35,493 nucleotides of DNA from Oscillospiraceae bacterium (GTDB taxonomy: Bacteria > Bacillota > Clostridia > Oscillospirales > Oscillospiraceae): the NCBI GenBank assembly GCA_024404315.1, contig JAKSQD010000018.1, positions 1 through 35,493 on the forward strand. The letters are read 5' to 3'. A program made the translations under genes and the position numbers. The notes beneath the pieces are model-generated. The model saw nothing but the letters and a program-made list of their open reading frames with translations, did no database searches and had not been told where the DNA came from. This document shows positions 23,128 to 31,103 of the stretch, one piece after another. Numbering within the stretch: position 1 is the stretch's first letter; each line of letters opens with the position of its first letter.

Positions 23128-24048
23128 GTGACTGTATCACCCCGTTTAAAAAAAATGCTGCTGCCCATGGCGCTGGCGCTGGTTTTGGTGGTGTGCGCAG
23201 CCTTCTTTGTGGTTCGGCGCTCCATCAGACCTCGCCGGGAAATCATCACGGTCAACGGAAATCAGCTCTACGTCAACAAAGAGCTGTTACCCAACGAATA
23301 CACCCCAGAGGATTTTGTAAGAGAAGGGGATCGGGTTTCCTGCCCGCTCCTTCCCTATCGCACCGGCGTGGATGTCTCCTCCCACCAAGGCGAGGTGGAT
23401 TGGAACGCCGTAGCCGGGGACGGAATTTCCTTTGCCATGCTCCGCTGCGGCTACCGTGGTTACGGCCAAAGCGGAAAGCTCAATGCTGATACCCATTTTA
23501 AGGACAATTTCAAGCAGGCTTATGCCGCTGGTTTGGATATCGGCGTTTACTTCTTCTCGCAGGCCATCTCCGAAGAAGAGGCCGTAGAAGAAGCAAGGTT
23601 TGTACTCGAAGCCGTGAAAAAACTGGATCTGACCCTCCCCATTGCTTTTGACTGGGAAGTAATTTCCAATGAGGAATCCGGGCAGGAGGGCGCTCGCACC
23701 GACGGTTTGGATGAAGAGACCGTCACCGCCTGCGCTCTGGCCTTCTGTCAAACCATCCAAGAAGCCGGTTATGAAGCCATGGTCTACTGCAACAGCGAAA
23801 CAGGCTATTTTTTCTACGATATTGCCCAGTTCCAAGAGCAAGGTCTGCCCATCTGGTTTGCTTCCTTTCATAGCGACTATCCCAACTACTATTACCATAT
23901 GGATTGGTGGCAGTATACGGATCACGGAAGCGTTGCCGGAATTGAAAACGGCGTAGATCTGACCATCTGGCCACTGGAACGTGACCCATCAGACGGCGCT
24001 CAGGATGGAGCATCCTCTTCTTCTGTTTCCTCCGCCTTATCGCAGTAA
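23128..24048 (+). CDS. Membrane-anchored GH25 muramidase
   Basis: A 306-residue protein. One N-terminal membrane helix (about 9-29, after a basic RLKK) anchors a GH25 domain (about 78-285). Catalytic acids are at the expected places: D82 in GVDVSSHQGEVDW, and D175 and E177 in IAFDWEVIS. There is no wall-binding domain, unlike the larger GH25 protein in this window; the tail is Ser/Ala-rich. I start it at GTG 23128, which has GGGAAAGGA 8 bases upstream; the upstream in-frame ATG has no ribosome site and touches the promoter. Its last 12 bases overlap the convergent dpaB gene. Confidence 0.88.
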   Translation: MTVSPRLKKMLLPMALALVLVVCAAFFVVRRSIRPRREIITVNGNQLYVNKELLPNEYTPEDFVREGDRVSCPLLPYRTGVDVSSHQGEVDWNAVAGDGISFAMLRCGYRGYGQSGKLNADTHFKDNFKQAYAAGLDIGVYFFSQAISEEEAVEEARFVLEAVKKLDLTLPIAFDWEVISNEESGQEGARTDGLDEETVTACALAFCQTIQEAGYEAMVYCNSETGYFFYDIAQFQEQGLPIWFASFHSDYPNYYYHMDWWQYTDHGSVAGIENGVDLTIWPLERDPSDGAQDGASSSSVSSALSQ

Positions 24049-24618
24049 GAGCGGCTGAAGCTGCCGCCCCTCCATCGCCGCCTCGATGGTCTGAGGAATC
24101 AGGGTCATATCCGCCACCAGAGAGGTGGGTTTGTTCTCTGGGTCATCCTGGCCAAAGGGGACAAGGTAAATATTCTTCCGCATGGACAAGTCCCCGATGT
24201 TCCGCAGCGAGACCGCCAGCCCATCGTTGGTAGAAACCGCCAGCACCAAAGGCCGCCCGTTGCGAAGGTGCGCCTTGGCCGCCATGGTAATGGTGGTGTC
24301 AGTGATGCCATTTGCCAGCTTGCCCAGGGTGTTTCCGGTACAAGGGGCGATGACCAAAACATCCAGTAATTGTTTCGGTCCGATGGGCTCCGCCTGTTGA
24401 ATGGTGGTAATGGGAGTTCTTCCGCAGACACGCTCCAGCTGTACACGATGACTTTCCGCCGTGCCGAAGCGAGTGTCTGTGCAAGCGCTGTTCTCCGAGA
24501 GAATGGGAAGCACCACGCCAAATTGCTTTTTCACCTCTTCCACCGCTTTCAGTGCCTTGGAAAAGGTGCAATAGGAACCGGTTAAGCCGAAGCCAACCCG
24601 AATATCTTCCGCCTTCAT
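24037..24618 (-). CDS. dpaB: Dipicolinate synthase subunit B
   Basis: A 193-residue flavoprotein-like subunit (SpoVFB) of dipicolinate synthase, which in the mother cell makes the dipicolinic acid stored in the spore core. Signature stretches: VGFGLTGSYCTF at the N-terminus, and APCTGNTLGKLANGITDTTITMAAKAHLRN. Its start codon overlaps the dpaA stop codon (ATGA), showing translational coupling; an in-frame ATG six codons earlier is inside dpaA and less likely. The 3' end overlaps the opposing GH25 gene by 12 bases, with no room for a terminator between them. Confidence 0.95.
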   Translation of the reverse strand: MKAEDIRVGFGLTGSYCTFSKALKAVEEVKKQFGVVLPILSENSACTDTRFGTAESHRVQLERVCGRTPITTIQQAEPIGPKQLLDVLVIAPCTGNTLGKLANGITDTTITMAAKAHLRNGRPLVLAVSTNDGLAVSLRNIGDLSMRKNIYLVPFGQDDPENKPTSLVADMTLIPQTIEAAMEGRQLQPLLLR

Positions 24619-25487
24619 TGTTCCATCTCCTGCCACATATGATAGATTGTGTCCCGGATGGCGGCTCCCGCCGTCACAGGTGCCACCTTTCCCGGAAGAC
24701 TCAACGCCCAGATGACTTTGACACCCAGCCGAGCCGCTGCTTCCAAATCGACCCCGCCTGGGCGAGAAGCCAGGTCAATGACCAGCGTGCCCTCGTCCAA
24801 ATCGTGGAGCCTTGCCCCGTCCAGCACCACCGCCGGGACGGTGTTGATGATAAGCTGATAGCCCCCCAGCCAGCCGTCCAGCTGTTCCGTATGTTCCGAC
24901 CAACAGCCGTAAGCCTCAATCCACGCCAGGTCATCGTATCTTCGGGCGGAGACCGTCACCCGTGCCCCCAGTCCCTTGAGCCGATGAGCCAGCAGCTTTC
25001 CCAGCCGTCCATAGCCGATGACCAGCACTCGTGTGCCGAAAAGGGTCGTGGGCAGCTCCTCCATGGCAATTTGAATGGCTCCTTCCACCGTGGGAACCGC
25101 ATTTTTGATGGCCAGCTCCTCCCGGGCGAAGTAGTCACAGAGCGTGACCCCTCGTTTTTGGGCCAGCGCTTTCAGCTCCGTGGTGACTCGGCCTGCGCAA
25201 ACCATCTGCCCTGGCTGTAAGGCTTCCATCAGCGTTTTCAAAGGCAGCTTCTGATCCGAAAGCGGGGTATTCAAGATACCCTCCTCCACCGTCACTGGCA
25301 GAGGAAGAATCACGCAGTCAGCGTGTTCAATTCCCCGCAGGGTATCCGACCCGGGCAGCTCTGGTGGCGAAGGCCGCCGCTCCATGGCGTAAGTCTGCAC
25401 CCAATGTCCGTCGTCCATGAGCAGCTCCGCCAACTTGACCTGCCGCAAATCTCCGCCAACCACCCAGAGATTTCGTTCCTTTCTCAA
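24615..25487 (-). CDS. dpaA: Dipicolinate synthase subunit A
   Basis: A 290-residue SpoVFA. It has the N-terminal VVGGDLRQ motif, a central IYN-like IKNAVPTVEGAIQ stretch, a Rossmann NAD(P)-binding motif VIGYGRLGKLLA, and the C-terminal DLASRPGGVD and LPGKVAPVTAGA motifs typical of the family. With DpaB it oxidises dihydrodipicolinate (or its precursor) to dipicolinate. The start is a TTG: AAGGAGG lies 11 bases upstream, and this gives the same short distance to VVGGD as in the Bacillus protein. The ATG at 25523 has no ribosome site and falls inside the predicted sigma-K -10 element. Confidence 0.92.
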   Translation of the reverse strand: MRKERNLWVVGGDLRQVKLAELLMDDGHWVQTYAMERRPSPPELPGSDTLRGIEHADCVILPLPVTVEEGILNTPLSDQKLPLKTLMEALQPGQMVCAGRVTTELKALAQKRGVTLCDYFAREELAIKNAVPTVEGAIQIAMEELPTTLFGTRVLVIGYGRLGKLLAHRLKGLGARVTVSARRYDDLAWIEAYGCWSEHTEQLDGWLGGYQLIINTVPAVVLDGARLHDLDEGTLVIDLASRPGGVDLEAAARLGVKVIWALSLPGKVAPVTAGAAIRDTIYHMWQEMEQ

Positions 25488-25520
25488 AATGGCAACACCC
25501 TCCTTATTGTCGTGGTGTTC

Positions 25521-25549
25521 CATCCTATGCCAGAGGAGAAACACGGGTG
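25521..25549 (-). promoter_or_regulatory. Sigma-K-like promoter of dpaAB
   Basis: On the minus strand CACC (25549-25546), a 16-base spacer and CATAGGATG (25529-25521) match the sigma-K pattern (AC-type -35, CATAnnnTA -10) at all but the last base. spoVF is sigma-K dependent in Bacillus subtilis. The predicted transcript starts near 25513 and includes the AAGGAGG of the TTG start. Confidence 0.6.
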
Positions 25550-25575
25550 CTACCAAACCAGAATAAGGATGAAAG

Positions 25576-25923
25576 ATGAAAAACAACGTCAGAATTGTCA
25601 ATTTAGAGATTGGAAAACCTACCGTGGAGCAGGGACTGCGCCGCATGAACGGAGAACTTTCCACCTCACGGCGGATGGGATGCTCCGCCGTCAAGCTCAT
25701 CCATGGTTATGGCAGCTCCGGGCAGGGCGGAAAGCTCCGCATCTCCGCTCGCCAGGCGCTGGAGGGCATGAAAAAGAAGGGGCAAATCAAAGATTACCTT
25801 CCGGGTGAAACATTCACCATCTTTGAAACCGCCACCCTCTCTGCCTTCTCCGTTGCGCCCGCCCTGCGGAAGGATCCCGATCTGGAACGTTACAACAACG
25901 GAATCACCATTGTCATTTTGTGA
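25576..25923 (+). CDS. Small Smr/MutS2-C-like protein
   Basis: A 115-residue protein whose centre reads LIHGYGSSGQGGKLR (41-55), the conserved loop of the Smr domain (HGxGxGxLR type), with KIVHG-like surroundings. Stand-alone Smr proteins bind or nick branched nucleic acids or act on RNA at stalled ribosomes. The N-terminal LDLHG part of the fold is not evident (here VNLEIGKPTVEQGL), so the protein is either a divergent family member or only the second half. AAGGATG lies just before the ATG. Divergent from dpaA, and followed by the carboxypeptidase genes, which have their own promoter. Confidence 0.75.
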   Translation: MKNNVRIVNLEIGKPTVEQGLRRMNGELSTSRRMGCSAVKLIHGYGSSGQGGKLRISARQALEGMKKKGQIKDYLPGETFTIFETATLSAFSVAPALRKDPDLERYNNGITIVIL

Positions 25924-25961
25924 AGTGCTGTTGAATTGGTTACTTTTTTTCTTTTTTCCCA

Positions 25962-25990
25962 TTGCAGACATCGTTTTGCTTTGCTATAAT
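25962..25990 (+). promoter_or_regulatory. Promoter of the D-Ala-D-Ala carboxypeptidase pair
   Basis: TTGCAG (25962-25967), 17-base spacer, perfect TATAAT (25985-25990) with an extended TG-C before it. It lies 66 bases upstream of the first carboxypeptidase start. Confidence 0.8.
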
Positions 25991-26056
25991 GGCACTTGTA
26001 TGAAAACAGATTCTCTGTTTCATCTTATTCTTTTTATCAGGAAATGTCGAGGAATT

Positions 26057-27370
26057 ATGAAACGATTACGCTTTTTTTGCTTTTTTGTAACCATGGTCCT
26101 TCTTCTTTCTCTTGCTGTGCCCTCCGCCTGGGCCGCTTCTCCCAATCCTGACGTGGATAAGCTGTGCGCCTACGTCCTTCTGGAAGACCTGGACAGCGAC
26201 ACGGTTCTCTACAGTCGGTCCAGCAACAAGAAAATATACCCCGCCAGCACAACCAAGCTGGTCACGGCGCTGGTGGTTCTCCGCCATGTGGCGGCGGGAG
26301 ACATCTCTCTGGATGACACCGTAACCTGCACCGATCACGTTCAGGACGGCATGACCAGTTTAGCCGCTCGCTCCGGTTTGGCAAAGGGCGAGAAAATCAC
26401 CATTCGCAGCCTGCTTTATCTGTTGATGCTCCCCTCCCACTGTGATGCCGGCAACGCTCTGGCGGAAGCGGTCAGCGGTTCTGTCTCCGCCTTTGCCGAC
26501 GACATGAACGCCACCGCTGCGGAGCTGGGCTGCACCAATACCCATTTTACCAACCCCCACGGCCTGCACAACGACAACCATTACACCACCTGCGCCGATA
26601 TGTACTTGCTGGCGAAAGCCGCTTATGAATACGAGGATTACCGAACCATCATCTCTACCACGGATTATTCGGTTCCTGCCACCAACAAGCACGACGCTCG
26701 CAACATTCACAATACCAACGCCCTGCGCTCTAAGCACACCTACGGCAACACCTACTATTATGAGTACTGCACCGGCGGCAAAACCGGTTCCACCTTCCAG
26801 GCCAAGTATTGTTTGGTTTCCTATGCAGAAAAGGACGGTCGGCGGTTGTGCTGCGTCATGATGCACGGTGACTGGTATTATAACCCAGACGGCTCTCGTC
26901 TGTGGATGCAATTCGTGGAGAGCAAACGCCTTTATGAGTGGGGTTTTGAGGCCTTCTCCGAGCAAACTCTGGTGGAAGGTGGAAAAACCATCGCTGAAAT
27001 GAAGGTGGAGAACAGCCGTGACGAGACTCCCCTCCCCATCATCGCTGCAACCTCCATCGGCGCTCTGCTTCCCAACGACCTTTCCGATGAGGATTTCACC
27101 ATCACCAATGACCTGCCCGATACGCTGCAAGCGCCCATCGAACAGGGACAGAAATTGGGAACCCTCTATGTGATGCAAGGAGATGAAATCCTCGGCTCCA
27201 CGGATTTAATCGCCGCCGCCAGCGTCAACTCAATGCCCAAAATTCTGGGAAAGCTGGGCGGTCTGACCCATGAACCTCGTGGAAACTTTCCCTTTGTGGC
27301 TGCCATCTGCCTTTCGTTTGGAACGGTGATTGTTCTGTTTTTCGCCCTCCGTCCAAGAAAAAGACGTTGA
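26057..27370 (+). CDS. D-alanyl-D-alanine carboxypeptidase, first copy
   Basis: A 437-residue penicillin-binding protein of the DacA/DacF type, trimming the terminal D-alanine of cell-wall peptides. A signal peptide (1-27, ending AWA-A) is followed by the serine peptidase domain with S64-TT-K67 (PASTTKL) and K242-TG (GGKTGSTF). The second motif, normally SxN, reads S127-H-C129 (LPSHCDAGN), an unusual residue at the third place. The C-terminal part has the usual beta-rich domain and ends in a membrane helix and RPRKRR. The start is the ATG after CGAGGAATT; the frame stays open for 84 codons upstream but spans the promoter. Tandem with a second copy 35 bases on. Confidence 0.93.
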   Translation: MKRLRFFCFFVTMVLLLSLAVPSAWAASPNPDVDKLCAYVLLEDLDSDTVLYSRSSNKKIYPASTTKLVTALVVLRHVAAGDISLDDTVTCTDHVQDGMTSLAARSGLAKGEKITIRSLLYLLMLPSHCDAGNALAEAVSGSVSAFADDMNATAAELGCTNTHFTNPHGLHNDNHYTTCADMYLLAKAAYEYEDYRTIISTTDYSVPATNKHDARNIHNTNALRSKHTYGNTYYYEYCTGGKTGSTFQAKYCLVSYAEKDGRRLCCVMMHGDWYYNPDGSRLWMQFVESKRLYEWGFEAFSEQTLVEGGKTIAEMKVENSRDETPLPIIAATSIGALLPNDLSDEDFTITNDLPDTLQAPIEQGQKLGTLYVMQGDEILGSTDLIAAASVNSMPKILGKLGGLTHEPRGNFPFVAAICLSFGTVIVLFFALRPRKRR

Positions 27371-27405
27371 ACCTCTCAACTCATAGAAAGAAATAGGAAT
27401 TTGCT

Positions 27406-28782
27406 ATGAAGAAAAAATCTTTTGTTTCTCTGCTGCTGGCCCTGATCCTTTTGGTCTCGTCCATGTGTCCCACCGCCTTTGCTTCCACTTCCGCCATTAT
27501 GGATAACATGAAGGTGAAGGCCACCGCCGCTTATCTAGTGAATATGGATTCCGACAAGGTGCTCTTTTCTCAAAACGGTGAAGAGCGCATTTGTCCGGCC
27601 TCCATCACCAAGGTGATGACCGCTCTGCTGGTGTTGGAAAGCATTGAGCGGGGAGAAATGACTTTGAAGGACAAAATCAAAGCCTATGACGATTGCTGGG
27701 AGGGCTTGGACTACACCTCCAGCAACCAGAATATTCGTCCCGGGGAAAAAATGAGGGTGAACGACCTGCTCTACTGCCTGCTCGTGGCCTCCGCAAACGA
27801 AGCCGCCAATATCCTTGCCGAGCGGGTCAGCGGCTCAATTGCGGATTTCGTCAAGCTGATGAACCAACGAGCCAAGGAGCTGGGCTGCACCGACACCCAT
27901 TTTGTCAACCCCCACGGTATGCCCGATGACGATCATTACACCACCTGCGCCGATCTCTATCTCATCGCCAAAGCCGCCATGAGCTATGGTCAGTTCCGTG
28001 ATATCGTCAGCACCGATGAGTATTATGTGGACAAAACCAACCTTTCCGAACGCCGCCACTTCTTTAACACCAACGGCCTGATTACCAACAAAAAGTACGC
28101 CGGTTATGAATACAGCCACTGCATTGGCATCAAGACCGGTACCACCGATAAGGGCGGCTATAACCTGCTGGCCGCTGCGGAAAAGGACGGCAAAACCCTG
28201 ATTTCTGTGGTCATCGGCTGCCAGCCCACGAAAAGCAGCAGCGGTTTTATCACCAGCTACACCCAGTTCACCGAGACCACCCGCCTGCTGGAATGGGGCT
28301 TTGATAGCTTCGCTACCATCACCGTGATTGACTCTAAGGACGCTTACGGTCAGATTCCCGTGACGCTCTCTTACGATGCAGATTCTGTGGCCGTAGCCCC
28401 TGAGCACAGTATTGTGGATGAGCTGCCCAAGGATGTGACCCCGGAGAGCTTCAAGGCCAAGCCCACCTTGCTGGAAAGCGTAGAGGCTCCCGTCAAGAAG
28501 GGCGATGTGCTCGGCTCTATGACCCTCTATCTGGATGGGGAAGAATACGACACCGTGAATTTGATTGCCGTGACGGATGTCAACGCTTCCACCTTCCTCA
28601 AGCGCAAGGCCGCTTTGAAAAAATTGTTCGACCTTTGGTATGTGAAGGCACTGCTGGGCGCCATTCTGCTGCTCATTGTGGTAGTAATTCTCCGGCTGAC
28701 CCTCTTCCGTCCCAGGAGACGCTATGGCCGCAGCTATGGCGGACGCCGAGCCGGAGGCTACCGTGGAGGCCGCCGCTGGTAA
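27406..28782 (+). CDS. D-alanyl-D-alanine carboxypeptidase, second copy
   Basis: A 458-residue relative of the preceding gene. A signal peptide (1-27) is followed by a peptidase domain with S66-IT-K69 (PASITKV), a standard S129-A-N131 (ASANEAAN) and K243-TG (GIKTGTTD). A C-terminal membrane helix (about 412-434) is followed by a strongly basic Arg/Gly/Tyr tail (RRRYGRSYGG and similar) of about 25 residues, presumably cytoplasmic. The two copies differ widely, so this is an old duplication. AGGAA precedes the ATG and no promoter is evident in the 35-base gap, so the two are co-transcribed. Confidence 0.94.
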   Translation: MKKKSFVSLLLALILLVSSMCPTAFASTSAIMDNMKVKATAAYLVNMDSDKVLFSQNGEERICPASITKVMTALLVLESIERGEMTLKDKIKAYDDCWEGLDYTSSNQNIRPGEKMRVNDLLYCLLVASANEAANILAERVSGSIADFVKLMNQRAKELGCTDTHFVNPHGMPDDDHYTTCADLYLIAKAAMSYGQFRDIVSTDEYYVDKTNLSERRHFFNTNGLITNKKYAGYEYSHCIGIKTGTTDKGGYNLLAAAEKDGKTLISVVIGCQPTKSSSGFITSYTQFTETTRLLEWGFDSFATITVIDSKDAYGQIPVTLSYDADSVAVAPEHSIVDELPKDVTPESFKAKPTLLESVEAPVKKGDVLGSMTLYLDGEEYDTVNLIAVTDVNASTFLKRKAALKKLFDLWYVKALLGAILLLIVVVILRLTLFRPRRRYGRSYGGRRAGGYRGGRRW

Positions 28783-28812
28783 CACCCAATTCCATCTGTA
28801 ACGAAACGAAAA

Positions 28813-28844
28813 AGTCCGTCTGAACGATCAGACGGGCTTTTTTT
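28813..28844. terminator. Terminator of the carboxypeptidase operon
   Basis: AGTCCGTCTGA (28813-28823) pairs with TCAGACGGGCT (28828-28838), one G-U pair, followed by TTTTTTT on plus; on minus the stem is followed by TTTTTCG, so it could work both ways. Confidence 0.88.
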
Positions 28845-28897
28845 GCTGGAGCGTGTTTCAATATCGGTCAATCAGCCACACATCCGCTTCAACAAGA

Positions 28898-28938
28898 GAA
28901 AACGCCCGGAATCCGACGAAAACGCACAGATTCCGGGC
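28898..28938 (-). terminator. Terminator of the minus-strand ula operon
   Basis: GCCCGGAATC (28904-28913) pairs with GATTCCGGGC (28929-28938), a perfect 10-bp stem, followed on the minus strand by GTTTTCTC. It lies 39 bases beyond the PTS IIB stop. Confidence 0.8.
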
Positions 28939-28976
28939 TATTGATTTGATGAGTCAGGAAAAGCCAGACGAGCAAA

Positions 28977-29288
28977 TTACTCGACCAGGCCAGCCTCCTT
29001 CAGAGCCTTCTCGATCTCGGGAGCGGACATAACGTTACGCAGGGGAATCAGAGTGGTGTTTGCACCCAGATTGCCCTCGAAGGTCTTTGCGAAGGTACGA
29101 GCGCAGAAGACGACATCATAGTTACGAGCAGCGGTCTTTCCCTCGGAAACGGGGCAGTGACGCAGCTCTGCGGGCTTAACGCCGTACTTCTTCATAACCT
29201 TCTCGACAGCCTTTTCCATCATCAGGGAGGAACCTGCGCCGTTAGCGCAGCAAGCGAGCAGCTTCTTGTTATCCAGTTTCTGTGCCAT
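28977..29288 (-). CDS. ulaB: PTS ascorbate-type transporter subunit IIB
   Basis: A 103-residue IIB protein of the ascorbate/galactitol superfamily that passes phosphate from IIA to the incoming sugar. The phosphocysteine loop is LACCANGAGSSLMM, with C14 best placed to be the phosphorylated residue. Length is normal. AAAGGAG precedes the ATG. Last gene of the minus-strand operon, 188 bases after the IIC gene. The gap holds a CGGCATC/GATGCCG hairpin without a T-run. Substrate assignment to L-ascorbate rests on the neighbours ulaA and ulaG. Confidence 0.9.
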   Translation of the reverse strand: MAQKLDNKKLLACCANGAGSSLMMEKAVEKVMKKYGVKPAELRHCPVSEGKTAARNYDVVFCARTFAKTFEGNLGANTTLIPLRNVMSAPEIEKALKEAGLVE

Positions 29289-29381
29289 GGTAAATTACTC
29301 CTTTATACTTATGTGTTATGATAATGGGGGAATTTTCCCCTTTGGGAACGTGATTTTGATTTCCTGATGAGACTCCCTTCA

Positions 29382-29409
29382 CGGCATCCAGCCCGTCGGC
29401 CAGATGCCG
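29382..29409. promoter_or_regulatory. Intercistronic hairpin between PTS IIC and IIB
   Basis: CGGCATC and GATGCCG form a 7-bp stem with a 14-base loop in the 188-base gap. No U-run follows, so a role in processing or mRNA stability is more likely than termination. Confidence 0.35.
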
Positions 29410-29476
29410 CTTATAAAGGAGTTCCACAATATGGAAACCGGAACAATGAGGTAAGAAAACGATTCAGATGGTGAGA

Positions 29477-30973
29477 TTACTTGGTAGCCTTGCGGGACTC
29501 AACCAGCTCCAGGTATGCGTCGTAATCCTCGGTCATGAGGAAGTAGCCCTCGGGATCCATACGGTACTCGATCTGAGGAATGGCCAGCAGAGCGACCACG
29601 ACGATAGCGACACCAGCCCAGCTCAGGTACTTCATGATGACGGTGAAGAGAGGCCAAACGGTATCCCAGTCGAACATGCCCAGGTAGCCGCCGTAATTGG
29701 CCATGCCAACCCAACCGGAGATCAGGGCTGCGCCGAAGACTTCGACCAGACCTGCAACAAAGGGGATGACGAGGCAAGCCTTCAGGCCGCCCTTTTCGTT
29801 GGCAACCAGACCCATGGTAGCGTTATCGAAGAAGACAGGAACGAAGCCGCAGATGATGAGGGTGGGGGACTTCGTAACCAGCAGGACGAGGATAGCCAGA
29901 ACCTGACCACACAGACCAGCCAGGAAGCCGAAGGTAACAGCGTTTGCATCGCCGAAGCCGAAGCAGACAGCGCAGTCAACGCCGGGAACGGAGGAGGGCA
30001 GCAGCTTGTCAGCGATACCCTGGAAGGAAGCGGTCAGCTCGGTGACGAAGGTACGAACGCCCAGCTGGAGGATTGCCAGGTAAACAGCGAAGTTCAGGGA
30101 GGTGTTGAAGCAATAGAACACGAAGTTCTCGGTGTCCTTGGTGGAGCCAGCGTCCACGAAGAACTGCTTGCCAATGATGGCCTGGATGATGCCGAAGAAG
30201 ATGGTCATCAGGATTGCGGTACAAACCATGTTCTCATTGAAGATGGAGAAGAAGCCGGGCATTTCCAGCTCGCCGACCTTCTTAATTTCCTTCTCACGCT
30301 TGCCGCCGTTGGTGCCGAACAGAACGTCAGCCAGCCAGTAAGCCAGGCGGATGCCGAACATCTGCTGATGAGCGATAGCAAAGCCAGCGCCCTCGGACAG
30401 CTCCTGCATGGGCTTAACGGTCAGGTTGGAGCCGACAGCCCAGTAAGCGCCCAGGATGACGGACATGACAACCATCAGAGCAACGTCATTGTTCAGCAGG
30501 CCGGGCATAGCGAACATAATCAGCCAATAAGCGGTGGCAGCCTGCTGCACCTGGACATGGCCAGTGGTGAACAGGGTGCGGCACTTGGTCAGCTTGTTGA
30601 AGCGAACCAGCAGAATGTTGACCAGGAATGCAATCAGCAGCAGGGTCATAGCCTGAGAGAAGCCCTTACCAAAGACTTCCTGGACACCTGCGGTGACAGC
30701 GTTCTGACCATAGTAGGGGTCGATAACAGCAGCGGTCAGGTTGAAGCGATCCTTCAGACCAGCCAGAATGGGACGGAAGGTAGAAACCAGGCCGCCGGAA
30801 CCAGCGTTCAGGATCAGCATACCAATGATGGCCTTGAGGGTGCCACCGAGGGTATCGTACCACTTTTTACCCATCAGGCAATAGCCCAGCAGGGTAAGGA
30901 AGCCGACCATGTAAGGAGCTTTCTGCAAAACGTATGTTGCAAAAAATTCCCAAATAGCAACCAGAATATTCAT
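29477..30973 (-). CDS. ulaA: PTS ascorbate transporter subunit IIC
   Basis: A 498-residue membrane permease of the UlaA/SgaT family, which imports L-ascorbate as L-ascorbate 6-phosphate. About ten to eleven hydrophobic helices can be traced. Family-typical stretches are MVGFLTLLGYCLMGKKWYDTLGGTLKAIIGMLIL at the N-terminus and the IDPYYGQNAV motif after it. GAGAGGAAAACAA precedes the ATG. It is separated from the upstream IIA gene by a strong hairpin with a U-run on the coding strand, so its level may differ from ulaG and IIA. Confidence 0.94.
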   Translation of the reverse strand: MNILVAIWEFFATYVLQKAPYMVGFLTLLGYCLMGKKWYDTLGGTLKAIIGMLILNAGSGGLVSTFRPILAGLKDRFNLTAAVIDPYYGQNAVTAGVQEVFGKGFSQAMTLLLIAFLVNILLVRFNKLTKCRTLFTTGHVQVQQAATAYWLIMFAMPGLLNNDVALMVVMSVILGAYWAVGSNLTVKPMQELSEGAGFAIAHQQMFGIRLAYWLADVLFGTNGGKREKEIKKVGELEMPGFFSIFNENMVCTAILMTIFFGIIQAIIGKQFFVDAGSTKDTENFVFYCFNTSLNFAVYLAILQLGVRTFVTELTASFQGIADKLLPSSVPGVDCAVCFGFGDANAVTFGFLAGLCGQVLAILVLLVTKSPTLIICGFVPVFFDNATMGLVANEKGGLKACLVIPFVAGLVEVFGAALISGWVGMANYGGYLGMFDWDTVWPLFTVIMKYLSWAGVAIVVVALLAIPQIEYRMDPEGYFLMTEDYDAYLELVESRKATK

Positions 30974-31014
30974 TTGTTTTCCTCTCTTTCGGATAATGAA
31001 ACTTGTGCGTCTGC

Positions 31015-31040
31015 ATCAAGCATGATAATCAAGCATGATA
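31015..31040. repeat. Perfect tandem 13-bp repeat upstream of ulaA
   Basis: ATCAAGCATGATA occurs twice head to tail with no spacer, between the IIA terminator-like hairpin and the ulaA ribosome site. It could be a replication slippage product or a paired regulator site. Confidence 0.8.
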
Positions 31041-31046
31041 CAGGTG

Positions 31047-31094
31047 AAAAAAGCGGAAGCGGCTGTTCTATAGAGGCAGCTGCCTCCGCTTTTT
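31047..31094 (-). terminator. Terminator/attenuator between PTS IIA and IIC
   Basis: AAAAAGCGGAAGCGGCTG pairs with CAGCTGCCTCCGCTTTTT over about 16 of 18 positions. On the minus strand the stem is followed by CTTTTTTCACC. It lies 10 bases beyond the IIA stop, inside the operon. Confidence 0.8.
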
Positions 31095-31103
31095 GAATGT
31101 TTT

